Origin: Methylibium sp. | GTDB taxonomy: Bacteria; Pseudomonadota; Gammaproteobacteria; Burkholderiales; Burkholderiaceae_C | Direction: 5' to 3' | DNA length: 64,000 nt | Assembly (NCBI GenBank): GCA_013824165.1 | Contig: PNNH01000018.1 | Coordinates: 27,299 to 91,298 of the forward strand | Shown: positions 1 to 8,822 of the stretch, piece after piece | Numbering within the stretch: the stretch's first letter is position 1 | How the letters are laid out: the number at the start of each line of letters is the position of its first letter | Notes under the pieces: model-generated | What the model was told of the DNA's origin: nothing | The model's database searches: none | Seen by the model: the letters and a program-made list of their open reading frames with translations, nothing else | Made by a program: the position numbers and the translations under genes

Positions 1-1625
1 TGTCGAACCAGGCCATGCCGGTGCCGGGCGTGCCGGGCTTGGCCGTCATCAACATCGACCCCGAGGCGGCGGCCGAGGCCTACCGGCTGCGGGTCATCGC
101 GCAGCTGGGCGAGCAAGCCGCGGACGAGGAACGCGCTACGGTGCGTGAGCAGCTCTCAGGCGCCTGCACCACCGAGATAGCCGCCTTCGACGAGTTCGCC
201 GGCCTGCTGGCTGCTGGTGGCTCGGGCTATGACCATGTGGTGTTCGACACCGCGCCCACCGGCCACACGCTGCGCCTGCTGAGCCTGCCCAAGGCCTGGA
301 GCGGCTTCCTGGAGGACAACGACCGTGGCGCTTCCTGCCTGGGGCCGCATTCGGGATTGAAGATGCAGGAACAGCGCTTTCGGGAGGCGCTGGCGGCGCT
401 GACCGATGGCGCGCAGACGCGTGTGGTGCTGGTCAGCCGGCCCGAGCGCAGCGCCTTGCTGGAAGCCGACCGCGCCTGCCGCGAACTGGAGGAGCTTGGG
501 CTCAACAGTCAGCGCCTGATCATCAACGGCGTGCTGAGCCCGCAGGCCGCCAGCGACGCAGTCTCGCGTGCCATCGCCGAGGCAGGGCGCCAGGCCTTGG
601 CCGAGATGCCAGCGGCCCTGGCCGCCTTGCCGCGCGCCGAAGTGCCGCTGCGTGCCTTCGACACCATCGGCCTGCCGGCGCTGCGGGCCTTGCTCTCTGG
701 CGGCGAGCCGACGGCCGCCGTGCTCACACAGCAGGCTGTGCTGACCCAGGCCGCCTTGCGCGCCCATGCAGCCGCCATGCCCGGTCTGGACCGGCTGGCC
801 GACGAGCTGGCGGCGCCGGGGCGAGGCTTGATCATGGTGATGGGCAAGGGCGGCGTGGGCAAGACCACGGTGGCCGCCGCGCTGGCCATCGGCCTGGTGC
901 AGCGCGGCCATTCGGTGCACCTGAGCACCACCGATCCGGCTGCGCATCTGGAGCTGACACTGGCCGGCCAGTTGGAGGGTCTCAAGGTCGACCGCATCGA
1001 CCCCAAGGCCGAGACGGCACGCCATATCGACAAGATCATGGCCAGCCGCGGTGCCGGTCTGGATGCAGCCTCGCGCGCATTGCTGCTGGAAGACCTGCAA
1101 TCGCCCTGCACCGAGGAGGTGGCGGTGTTCCATGCCTTCTCGCGCGTGGTCAGCGAGGCGCGCAGCGCTTTTGTGGTGCTGGATACCGCGCCCACCGGCC
1201 ATTCGCTACTGCTAATGGATGCGACCGGGGCCTACCACCGCCAGATGCTGCGCGAGTTCGAGGGCAAGATGGGTGGCGGCCGTGTCACCACGCCGCTGAT
1301 GCGCCTACAGGACCCGGACTACACCCGCATCGTGCTGGTGAGCTTGCCCGAGACCACGCCAGTGTCGCAGGCTGAGGCGCTGCAGGCCGATCTGCGCCGC
1401 GCCGGTATTGAGCCCTATGCCTGGTTGCTGAACCGCAGCATCCTGGCCGCCGAGACCGAGGATGCGCTGCTGCTGGCACGCAAGCAGGGCGAGTGGCGCC
1501 AGTGGCAGCGGGTGCAGGGCGGCCTGGCGCAGCGCTGCTTCGTGTTGCCCTGGCAGGCCGAGCCGCCGGTGGGCGTGGCGGCGCTCGGGCACCTGGTCAG
1601 CAAGGGTCAGAAAGCAGCTACGTAG
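1..1625 (+). CDS. arsA: Arsenical pump-driving ATPase ArsA (5' end outside window)
   Basis: ArsA is the cytoplasmic ATPase that drives arsenite/antimonite efflux through ArsB. The reading frame is open from the window edge, so the first Walker A loop and the true start lie upstream; the first visible ATG (position 15) is internal. What remains is the end of half A1 (DTAPTGHTLRLL near codon 78 counted from that ATG) and all of half A2, with the P-loop GKGGVGKTT at about codons 277-285 and a second DTAPTGH. The three metalloid-binding cysteines of the family are present in the contexts ACTTE, ASCLGP and SPCTEE (codons 51, 108 and 365). The length fits the usual double-domain ArsA of about 585 aa. 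The stop overlaps the 3' end of the convergent glnT-like gene by 19 bp. Other ars genes, if any, are outside the window. Confidence 0.93.
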   Translation, partial: SNQAMPVPGVPGLAVINIDPEAAAEAYRLRVIAQLGEQAADEERATVREQLSGACTTEIAAFDEFAGLLAAGGSGYDHVVFDTAPTGHTLRLLSLPKAWSGFLEDNDRGASCLGPHSGLKMQEQRFREALAALTDGAQTRVVLVSRPERSALLEADRACRELEELGLNSQRLIINGVLSPQAASDAVSRAIAEAGRQALAEMPAALAALPRAEVPLRAFDTIGLPALRALLSGGEPTAAVLTQQAVLTQAALRAHAAAMPGLDRLADELAAPGRGLIMVMGKGGVGKTTVAAALAIGLVQRGHSVHLSTTDPAAHLELTLAGQLEGLKVDRIDPKAETARHIDKIMASRGAGLDAASRALLLEDLQSPCTEEVAVFHAFSRVVSEARSAFVVLDTAPTGHSLLLMDATGAYHRQMLREFEGKMGGGRVTTPLMRLQDPDYTRIVLVSLPETTPVSQAEALQADLRRAGIEPYAWLLNRSILAAETEDALLLARKQGEWRQWQRVQGGLAQRCFVLPWQAEPPVGVAALGHLVSKGQKAAT

Positions 1626-2938
1626 CGCTGCATCTCCCAAGCGCTGACATGGCGGGCATAGCCCAGCCATTCCTCGCGCTTGAGGGCTAGGAACTGCTGC
1701 GTCAGCGTCTCGCCCAGAGCGTCGCAGATCATCGCGTCGGCGAGCAGCGCTTCCAGCGCTTGGTCCAGGCTTTGTGGCAGCAGCGCGATACCGCGATCAG
1801 CGATCTGCCGCAGCGACAGCGCAAACAGATCGTCCTCGCAGGCTGCCGGAGGCTGCAGCTCACGGTCGATGCCGTCGAGGCCTGCGGCGATCAGCGCGGC
1901 GCTGGCCAGATAGGGATTGGCCGCGGCATCCGGCAGGCGCCACTCAAAGCGACCGGGCAGGGTGCGGACCAGGGCTGTACGGTTGTTGGGGCCGTGGGCG
2001 ATATAGGCCGGCGCCCAAGTGGTGCCTGACAGCGATTCGCCGACCGTCAGCCGCTTGTAGCTGTTGACGGTGGGCGCTGCCAGCGCGCACAGCGCCGGCG
2101 CATGCGCCAGCACTCCGGCAATGAAGTGGCCCAGCAAGACCTGCCCCTCGGCGCCGTCGAACAAGCAGCGCTCAGTGGGGCCTTCGCCCGTCCACAGCGA
2201 GGCATGGAAGTGCATGCCGCTGCCCGGCTGGTCGGCAAAGGGCTTGGGCATCATCGAGAACAGCGCGCCATGCTTCTCGGCGATGGCCTGGGCCGCCAGC
2301 TTGAACAGCATGATGCGGTCGGCACTGTGCAGCGCGCGGTCGTAGGCGAAGTTGAGTTCGTACTGACCCTGTGCATCCTCATGGTCGATCTGCAGCACCT
2401 GCAGGCCGCAGCCCTGCAGCGCCAGGTGCAGCTCGCGCAGCAGTGCCGCCTGGCGCGGCAGGGCCTTGAGGTCGTAGGAGGGCTTGTCCAGCCGGTCGGC
2501 GTCGTCGATGGGCACGTAGCTGCCGCGACCATCGGTTTTCAGCAGGAAGAACTCCGGTTCGATGCCGGTGCGCAACTGCCAGCCGCGCGCGCTCAGCCGG
2601 GCCTCAGCGCGCCGCAGCACCTGGCGCGGGCAGGCATCGAAAGGCTGGCCGGCTACGAAGCCGTCGCAGACCAGACGGGCGTAACCGGGCATCCAGGGCA
2701 GGGCCTGCGCGGTGCTGGCGTCGCCCCGCCCCCAATACTCGCTGCGCGGGCCCTGCCGGGCCAGACCGGTCCCGGCGATCGACGGGCCGGAGAAGCCAGC
2801 ACCTTCGCTCAGCAAGGCGTCCAGCTGCTCCAGCGGCAGGTACTTGCCCTTGGCCACGCCATGCAGATCGGTGAACTGCGCCAGCAAGGTGTGCACGCCG
2901 GCGGCGCGCAATTGGTCTTGCAGAGCTTGGCTCAGCAT
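1607..2938 (-). CDS. glnT: Type III-like glutamine synthetase family protein (GlnT type)
   Basis: 443 aa. This ATP-dependent ligase of the glutamine-synthetase fold joins glutamate to ammonia or an amine. The N-terminal beta-grasp part has the FTDLHGVAKGK motif. The catalytic part has GIEPEFFLLK, a DHEDAQGQYELNF metal-binding segment, GSGMHFHASLW and a Lys/Arg-rich NNRTALVR segment. It resembles the GlnT/type III family, which elsewhere includes enzymes of methylamine or polyamine use, more than housekeeping GlnA. It is last in the minus-strand polyamine block, 4 bp after puuC, so a role on an amine such as putrescine is inferred. It is distinct from the PuuA-like paralogue at 11.5-12.9 kb. 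Substrate specificity cannot be read from the sequence. Confidence 0.8.
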   Translation of the reverse strand: MLSQALQDQLRAAGVHTLLAQFTDLHGVAKGKYLPLEQLDALLSEGAGFSGPSIAGTGLARQGPRSEYWGRGDASTAQALPWMPGYARLVCDGFVAGQPFDACPRQVLRRAEARLSARGWQLRTGIEPEFFLLKTDGRGSYVPIDDADRLDKPSYDLKALPRQAALLRELHLALQGCGLQVLQIDHEDAQGQYELNFAYDRALHSADRIMLFKLAAQAIAEKHGALFSMMPKPFADQPGSGMHFHASLWTGEGPTERCLFDGAEGQVLLGHFIAGVLAHAPALCALAAPTVNSYKRLTVGESLSGTTWAPAYIAHGPNNRTALVRTLPGRFEWRLPDAAANPYLASAALIAAGLDGIDRELQPPAACEDDLFALSLRQIADRGIALLPQSLDQALEALLADAMICDALGETLTQQFLALKREEWLGYARHVSAWEMQRYVAAF

Positions 2939-2942
2939 GGGC

Positions 2943-4439
2943 TCAGGCCTTGATTTTCAGCCAGGTGGTCTTCAGCTCGGTGTACTTGTCAAAGGCATGC
3001 AGCGACTTGTCGCGTCCGTTGCCGCTCTGCTTGTAGCCGCCGAAAGGTACGGTGATGTCGTCCTCGTCGTATTGGTTGACGTGCACGGTGCCGGCGCGCA
3101 GCTGGCGTGCCACGCGGTGGGCGCGGTCGATATTGGAGCTCCAGACGCTGGCCTGCAGGCCGTAGCTGGAGTCGTTGGCCTGCGCCAGCGCGTCGGCCTC
3201 GTCCTTGAAGCGCAGCAGCGACATCACCGGGCCGAAGATCTCTTCGCGGGCGATCTTCATCTGGTTGTTGACGCCATCAAACACCGTGGGCTCGACGAAG
3301 TAGCCGCCACTCTCGCTGCGGGCCTGGCTGCCGCCGACCATCGCCGTGGCACCTTCGGCGCGACCTGCCTCGATATAGCCCATCACGGTGCGCAGCTGGC
3401 CTTCGTCGACCAGGGCGCCCATGACCGTGCGCGGGTCGAGCGGATCGCCCGGCGCGTACTTCGGCGCCTCGGCCGCGACGACGGCGGCGAACTCATCGGC
3501 GATGCTCTCGTGCACGAACACGCGCGAGGGCGCGTTGCAGCTTTCGCCCTGGTTGAAGAACATCGCGCCGGCCACGGTCTTGGCGGCCAGTGCGATGTCT
3601 TCGTAGTCCGGGAACACCAGGAATGCTGACTTGCCGCCTAGCTCGTTGTAGACCCGCTTGAGGTTGGAGCGGCCTGCGTACTCGAGCATCTTGCGGCCGA
3701 CACGTGTGGAGCCGGTGAAGCCGATTGCATCCACATCCATGTGCAGCGCCAGCGCTTCGCCGGCCTCATGGCCGAAGCCCGGGACGACGTTGAAGACGCC
3801 CTCGGGCAAACCGGCTTCGAGGGCCAGTTCAGCCAGGCGCAGCGCGGTCAGCGGCGATTTTTCACTGGGCTTGAGCACCACCGAGTTGCCGGCCGCCAGC
3901 GCGGGGCCTAGCTTCCAGGCGGCCATGATCATCGGGTAGTTCCAGGGCACGATCACGCCGATCACGCCCATCGCCTCGCGCTGGATCAAGGCCAGCGCAT
4001 TGGCGCCGGTGGGCGCGATCTCGTCGTAGATCTTGTCCACCGCCTCGGCATACCAGGCGATGCAGCGTGCGGTGGCCGGCACGTCGACGCTGAGCGCGTA
4101 CTGGATGGGCTTGCCCATGTCCAACGTCTCCAGCAGCGCCAACTCGTCCTTGGCCGCCAGGATCAGCTCGGCAAAGCGCTGCAGCACGCGCTTGCGCGCG
4201 GCCGGCGCGCGGGCCGCCCAGCGGCCATCGTTGAAGGCGGCGCGCGCGGATTGCACGGCCGTATCGATGTCGGTCGCCTGGCCGCGCGACACTGAGCCGA
4301 GCACGCGCGCGTCAATCGGCGAGATGCAGTCGAACTGCTCGCCGCTTTGCGTGTCGACCCTGCGCCCGCCGATCAGCGGGCGTCCGTCGATGCGCAGCGC
4401 CGCAGCGCGTTCATGCCAGTTGATCCGGTTCGCACTCAT
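2943..4439 (-). CDS. puuC: Aldehyde dehydrogenase PuuC/KauB type
   Basis: 498 aa, a full-length NAD(P)-dependent aldehyde dehydrogenase. The cofactor-binding and catalytic signatures are present: VIVPWNYPMIMAAWKLGPALAAG, GFTGSTRVGRK, the general base Glu in YNELGGKSAF, and the nucleophile Cys in FFNQGESCNAPSR. In polyamine pathways this family oxidises gamma-glutamyl-gamma-aminobutyraldehyde (after PuuB) and 4-aminobutyraldehyde (after SpuC), so one enzyme could serve both routes encoded here. It lies between the DUF3138 outer-membrane protein gene and the GlnT-like gene, with gaps of only 7 and 4 bp, which suggests co-transcription. The family is broad; the assignment to polyamine aldehydes rests on similarity and context. 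Confidence 0.88.
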   Translation of the reverse strand: MSANRINWHERAAALRIDGRPLIGGRRVDTQSGEQFDCISPIDARVLGSVSRGQATDIDTAVQSARAAFNDGRWAARAPAARKRVLQRFAELILAAKDELALLETLDMGKPIQYALSVDVPATARCIAWYAEAVDKIYDEIAPTGANALALIQREAMGVIGVIVPWNYPMIMAAWKLGPALAAGNSVVLKPSEKSPLTALRLAELALEAGLPEGVFNVVPGFGHEAGEALALHMDVDAIGFTGSTRVGRKMLEYAGRSNLKRVYNELGGKSAFLVFPDYEDIALAAKTVAGAMFFNQGESCNAPSRVFVHESIADEFAAVVAAEAPKYAPGDPLDPRTVMGALVDEGQLRTVMGYIEAGRAEGATAMVGGSQARSESGGYFVEPTVFDGVNNQMKIAREEIFGPVMSLLRFKDEADALAQANDSSYGLQASVWSSNIDRAHRVARQLRAGTVHVNQYDEDDITVPFGGYKQSGNGRDKSLHAFDKYTELKTTWLKIKA

Positions 4440-4446
4440 GCCGACC

Positions 4447-5823
4447 TCAGAACTTCACGACCATCGAGGCGCCGAAGACGCTGTTGCTCTTGCGGAAGCT
4501 GCCGTCCTTGACGTCTTCGAACACGGCGGCGTTGGCGCGGTCCAGGCGGTATTCCAGCTTGAAGCTGGTGTTCAGGTCGTAGGCATAGCCCAGGCCCAGC
4601 GACAGCGCGGTGCGGTTCACGCCCTTCTCGGTATCGCCGAACACCAGATCGCCGGTGACGGCGTCGTAGCCCAGCACCTCGGGGCCGATGCCGTTGCGCT
4701 GGTCAGCGCCATAGCCCAGAAGGCCACCGCCGTGCTTGTTGTTCTTCAGATAGTCGGCGCGAGCGATCAGCTCCAGGCGCGGCGTCAGCTTGTAGGCGGC
4801 CAGTGCCGACAGACCCATCCACTTGGCGGTGCGCAGATCGCCGGTATCGGGGTCGGGCGTGATGGCGGCCTGCTTCTGCTGGCCATAGCTGAACTGGCCC
4901 TGCACGGTCCAGTCGCCGCGGATGAAGTAGCCGTCGATTTCGAACAGATCCAGCGCCGTGTTGCGTGTGCCGCCGACCAGATTGGCCGCCTTGCCATGCA
5001 CGCCGGCAAAGCCGAAGCCCTGGAACTCGCCACGCGCGTAATCGACGCGGTAGGCCAGAACCGGGGCCTTCTCTCCAGCGGCATTCTTGGACGCGTTCAT
5101 GTTCGCCAGCACGGCCTTGCTGACCCATTTGCCGCGCGTCAACTCCATGCCGGCGCCGGTGTAGGCGGTGGGCAGTGTGAAGTCGAACAGCAGGTTGTGC
5201 GTGATCAGCTTGTTGAGCGTGGGCTGCAGATACTCATAGCCCGACCAGTCCGGGATGTGGCCGGCGATCATGCGTGTCTGCAGGTCGCCGAGCGGCACCG
5301 AGACGCTGGCTTCATGCACAAAGCCGCCGTTGCCGATCACCGCATCGGTGCCGCGGTTCGGGCTCAGCGTCAGCTTGTAGCGGGTGCCGGATTCGGTTTC
5401 CTTGGCGAACTCGAGCGCGACGGTGCCGAAGTAGGAGTTGTCGTAGTTGTAGCCGTCGTCGCCGACGTTGTTGATGAACTGGAAGCCGGCGCGGTTCTGC
5501 GCCTTGTTGTAGATGTAGGCGGGCTCCATATAGCCGCTGATCTTCAGGCCTTTGTAGCCCTGGGCTTCCTGGGCGTCTTCGAGCGCCTCGGTCTTGATCG
5601 CGATGCGGTTGAATTCCTGCACCTGCTGCGGTGTCATGCCCCATTGCGGCTGGCTGGTCGCGGGCTTGGATTCTGCAGTCTTCAGGCGGTTCTCAAGCTG
5701 CGTGACACGGTCGCGCAGGGCGCGCAGTTCCTTGAGAAGCTCTTCATTGCTCTGTGCCTGGGCCGCACCGGGAAAGGCGGCGGCAAGAGCGAGGGTCAGG
5801 GCGGCGAGCTGGGGGGCTTTCAT
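4447..5823 (-). CDS. DUF3138 outer-membrane channel-like protein
   Basis: 458 aa. I chose the ATG at 5823 because it has a GAGGAG ribosome site just upstream and begins a clear signal peptide (residues 1-23, ending AQA); an in-frame start 28 codons upstream gives no signal. The mature N-terminus (about 26-50) is a heptad-rich coiled coil of the kind that trimerises porins. The rest is rich in alternating beta-strand and aromatic-girdle sequence and ends in VVKF, a typical outer-membrane beta-signal with terminal Phe. The family is known as DUF3138 in Burkholderiales. It sits 58 bp after potI and 7 bp before puuC in the same orientation, so I infer a role in passage of polyamines across the outer membrane; this is not shown by the sequence. 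Confidence 0.8.
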   Translation of the reverse strand: MKAPQLAALTLALAAAFPGAAQAQSNEELLKELRALRDRVTQLENRLKTAESKPATSQPQWGMTPQQVQEFNRIAIKTEALEDAQEAQGYKGLKISGYMEPAYIYNKAQNRAGFQFINNVGDDGYNYDNSYFGTVALEFAKETESGTRYKLTLSPNRGTDAVIGNGGFVHEASVSVPLGDLQTRMIAGHIPDWSGYEYLQPTLNKLITHNLLFDFTLPTAYTGAGMELTRGKWVSKAVLANMNASKNAAGEKAPVLAYRVDYARGEFQGFGFAGVHGKAANLVGGTRNTALDLFEIDGYFIRGDWTVQGQFSYGQQKQAAITPDPDTGDLRTAKWMGLSALAAYKLTPRLELIARADYLKNNKHGGGLLGYGADQRNGIGPEVLGYDAVTGDLVFGDTEKGVNRTALSLGLGYAYDLNTSFKLEYRLDRANAAVFEDVKDGSFRKSNSVFGASMVVKF

Positions 5824-5881
5824 GCAGAACTCCTCTGTGTTGAATCGTTGAGATCGGTTGTTCGGTTGAAAAGTGTTCGCT

Positions 5882-6730
5882 TCAGGCACCGCGCTGGGCC
5901 GCTGCAATGTCTTGCGAGCGACGGCGCTCGGCGCGCGCGATCAGGTAGCTGGCGACGATGACGCCAATCGAGACGGTGACGATGATCAGCGTGGCCACGG
6001 CATTGATGCTGGGGCTCATGCCCAGGCGTGCGCGGGAGAAGATCACCAGCGGCATCGTGGTGGAGCCGGGGCCGGACAGGAAGGCTGACAGCACCACATC
6101 GTCCAGCGACAGCGTGAAGGTCAGCAGCCAGGCCGACAGCAGGGCTTGCATGATCATCGGCAGTGTGACGAGCAGGAAGACCTGGTGCGGGCGCGCGCCC
6201 AGATCGAGCGCTGCTTCTTCAAGCTGCGGGTTCAGCTCGGACAGCCGCGCCTGAACCACCACGGTGGCATAGGCCATGCCCAGCAGCAGGTGCCCCATCC
6301 AGATCGTCAGCAGGCCGCGCTCCGGGAATCCCAGCGCGCGCTGCATCGATACCAGCATCAGCAGCAGCGACAGGCCGACGATCACCTCGGGCATCACCAG
6401 CGGCGCGCTGATCATGCCGGCGAACAGCGTGCGGCCCTTGAAGCGGCGGTACTTGACCAGCGCGAAGGCGGCCAGCGTGCCCAGCACCACCGAGGCGCAG
6501 GCGGTGAAGAAGGCGATCTTCAGCGACAGCCACAAGCCCGTCAGCATTTCGCGGTCTTCGGCCAGCTTGGCGTACCACTTCAGCGTGAAACCGCCCCAGA
6601 CCGAGGGCAAGGCCGAGTCGTTGAAGGAATAGATGATCAACGCCAAGATGGGCAGGTAGAGGAATGCAAAGCCCAGGCCCAGCCAGCTGCGACCGAACCA
6701 GCGGGTCATCTGGGTGGAGGTGCCGCTCAT
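5882..6730 (-). CDS. potI: Putrescine ABC transporter permease PotI
   Basis: 282 aa inner-membrane permease. An N-terminal hydrophobic segment (LGLGFAFLYLPILALIIYSF) is followed by five or more predicted helices and the EAA-type loop LEEAALDLGARPHQVFLLVTLP, which contacts the ATPase PotG. The RYRR-type loops match the PotC/PotI branch of polyamine importers. The start ATG overlaps the potH stop (ATGA, 4 bp), indicating translational coupling. It forms the membrane channel together with PotH, with PotG as motor and PotF as periplasmic receptor; all four genes are adjacent and co-oriented. The downstream gene is the DUF3138 outer-membrane protein. Confidence 0.92.
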   Translation of the reverse strand: MSGTSTQMTRWFGRSWLGLGFAFLYLPILALIIYSFNDSALPSVWGGFTLKWYAKLAEDREMLTGLWLSLKIAFFTACASVVLGTLAAFALVKYRRFKGRTLFAGMISAPLVMPEVIVGLSLLLMLVSMQRALGFPERGLLTIWMGHLLLGMAYATVVVQARLSELNPQLEEAALDLGARPHQVFLLVTLPMIMQALLSAWLLTFTLSLDDVVLSAFLSGPGSTTMPLVIFSRARLGMSPSINAVATLIIVTVSIGVIVASYLIARAERRRSQDIAAAQRGA

Positions 6731-7686
6731 GGACGCCCTCCCGGCCGGTCTTGCGCCTCGGCCTGGTACTTGTTGAACAACGCCAGCGGCACGATGATCA
6801 GCAGCACCATCACCACCGCAACGGCCGACGCCATCGGCCAGTCGTTGTTGCTGAAGAATTCATCCCACAGCACCCGGCCGATCATCAAGGTCTGCGGGCC
6901 GCCCAGCAGCTCGGGAATCACGAACTCGCCCACGCAGGGAATGAAGACCAGCATCGAGCCGGCGATGATGCCGGCCTTGGACAGGGGCACGGTGATTTTC
7001 CAGAACGCGACCCAGGGCGTGGCGCCCAGATCGGCCGCAGCCTCCAGCAGGCGCAGATCCAGCTTGGACAGATTGGCGTACAGCGGCAGGATCATGAAGG
7101 GCAGGTAGGTGTAGACCATGCCCAGCAGCAGTGAGAAGGGCGTGTTCATCAGCTTGCCCGGCGCGCTGATCAGGCCGCCGGCCAGCAGCAGCTGGTCCAG
7201 GCCCAGGCCGATGATGAGGTCGGCCGCCCAGCCATGGTCGGACAGCAGCCCCTTCCATGCATAGACGCGCAGCAGGAATGAGGTCCAGAAGGGCAGCATC
7301 ACCAGCATCAGCAGCACCGGCTGCAGGCTGGCGCGAGCGCGGGCCATGAAGTAGGCGAAGGGATAGCCGATGATCAGACAGCCCAGCGTGGTCAGCGCCG
7401 CAAACTTCAGGCTGGTGAGGTAGGCCGTGACGTAGAGCTCGTCCTCGGTGATGAAGATGTAGTTGCCCAGCTTGAGCGTTAGCTGCAGCATGCCGTCGGC
7501 ATAGCGGATCAGGTCCTTGAAATGGACCGTCTCCATCTCCGAGACGCTGATCTTCAGCACGATCAGGAAGGGCAGGGCGAAGAACAGCAGCAGCCAGGCG
7601 TAGGGCAGGCTGATGACGGCCGTGCGGCCACTCAGCAGGCGCTTGAGCCGCTGCCGGGTACCTTGGAGGAGGGTGGCGATGCTCAT
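6727..7686 (-). CDS. potH: Putrescine ABC transporter permease PotH
   Basis: 319 aa inner-membrane permease of the PotB/PotH branch. The N-terminus is cytoplasmic and basic, followed by a first membrane helix (YAWLLLFFALPFLIVLKIS). The EAA loop LLEAAADLGATPWVAFWKITVPLS is characteristic of ABC-import permeases and docks on PotG. The C-terminal part, with GEFVIPELLGGPQTLMIG, is strongly conserved in polyamine permeases. The gene starts 4 bp after the potG stop and overlaps potI by 4 bp. It pairs with PotI to form the heterodimeric channel. Confidence 0.93.
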   Translation of the reverse strand: MSIATLLQGTRQRLKRLLSGRTAVISLPYAWLLLFFALPFLIVLKISVSEMETVHFKDLIRYADGMLQLTLKLGNYIFITEDELYVTAYLTSLKFAALTTLGCLIIGYPFAYFMARARASLQPVLLMLVMLPFWTSFLLRVYAWKGLLSDHGWAADLIIGLGLDQLLLAGGLISAPGKLMNTPFSLLLGMVYTYLPFMILPLYANLSKLDLRLLEAAADLGATPWVAFWKITVPLSKAGIIAGSMLVFIPCVGEFVIPELLGGPQTLMIGRVLWDEFFSNNDWPMASAVAVVMVLLIIVPLALFNKYQAEAQDRPGGRP

Positions 7687-7690
7687 GGCC

Positions 7691-8794
7691 TCAGTGCGTC
7701 AGCACCACATGGGCATTGCGCGACCAGTGGGCCCAGACCTCGTCGCCCCAGCTGAGTTCGTCGTCGCGATGGCGTTGAACATTGCTGACCGACACCTTGA
7801 GCATGGCGCCACTGCTCAGCTTGATGCGGTAGACGGTGAAGCTGCCGAAATAGGCCAGATCCTGGATCACGCCGCAGGCGGTGTTGAAGGGGTCCTCAGG
7901 CTTGCTGCGCGTGAGGTGGATCTTTTCCGGCCGCAGCGCCACGGTAACGGCCATGCCCTCGGTGCCGGTAATGCCATGGCCCACATAGTGGCGGCAGTCG
8001 GCGCTGTCGATGATGACGTGGTCGGGGTTGTCGCAGGTCAGTGCGCCGTCCATCAGGTTGACGTTGCCGATGAAGTCGGCAACGAAGCGATTCGCCGGGG
8101 TCTCGTAGATCTCGGCCGGTGCGCCCACCTGCAGGAAACGCCCCTCGCTCATCACCGCGATGCGCGAAGCCATCGTCATCGCCTCTTCCTGGTCATGCGT
8201 CACCATCACGCAGGTCACGCCGACCTCCTCGATGATGTTGACCAGCTCGATCTGCGTTTCCTCACGCAGCTTCTTGTCCAGCGCGCCGAGCGGCTCGTCA
8301 AGCAGCAGCAGCTGCGGCTTCTTGGCCAGGCTGCGCGCCAGCGCCACGCGCTGCTGCTGCCCGCCCGAGAGCTGGTGCGGCTTGCGCTTGGCAAACTTGG
8401 ACAGCTGCACCAGCTTGAGCATGGCCTCGACGCGCGCCGCGATTGCGTCCTTGGGCAGACCTTCGCGCCGCAGGCCGAAGGCGATGTTGTCCCAGACGCT
8501 CAGATGGGGGAATAGCGCATAGCTCTGGAACATCATATTGATCGGCCGGACATGCGGCGCCATGCCGCCGAGGTCCTGGCCGTTCAGCACGATGCGTCCG
8601 CTGGTCGGCGTCTCGAAGCCGGCCAGCATGCGCAGCAGCGTGGTCTTGCCACAGCCGGAAGATCCCAGCAGAGCGAATATCTCGCCCTTGGCAATGTCGA
8701 TCGAGACGTTGTCGACGGCCACCGCGCCGCCGCCGAAGTCTTTCACGACGTTCTGGATCTGCAAGTACGGCGATGCCGCGGCCACGCTGCTCAT
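7691..8794 (-). CDS. potG: Polyamine ABC transporter ATP-binding protein PotG
   Basis: 367 aa. The nucleotide-binding domain carries Walker A GSSGCGKTT (about residues 39-47), the ABC signature LSGGQQQRVALARSL, Walker B LLLLDEPLGALD and the switch His in VMVTHDQEEAM. A C-terminal OB/TOBE domain (from about residue 260) is typical of the MalK/PotA/PotG group. The gene lies between potF (28 bp upstream) and potH, in the usual potFGHI order. The protein energises uptake of putrescine by the PotHI channel at the inner membrane. Confidence 0.94.
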   Translation of the reverse strand: MSSVAAASPYLQIQNVVKDFGGGAVAVDNVSIDIAKGEIFALLGSSGCGKTTLLRMLAGFETPTSGRIVLNGQDLGGMAPHVRPINMMFQSYALFPHLSVWDNIAFGLRREGLPKDAIAARVEAMLKLVQLSKFAKRKPHQLSGGQQQRVALARSLAKKPQLLLLDEPLGALDKKLREETQIELVNIIEEVGVTCVMVTHDQEEAMTMASRIAVMSEGRFLQVGAPAEIYETPANRFVADFIGNVNLMDGALTCDNPDHVIIDSADCRHYVGHGITGTEGMAVTVALRPEKIHLTRSKPEDPFNTACGVIQDLAYFGSFTVYRIKLSSGAMLKVSVSNVQRHRDDELSWGDEVWAHWSRNAHVVLTH

Positions 8795-8822
8795 GCGATT
8801 GCTCCCCCTGAGATGCAGCGCA

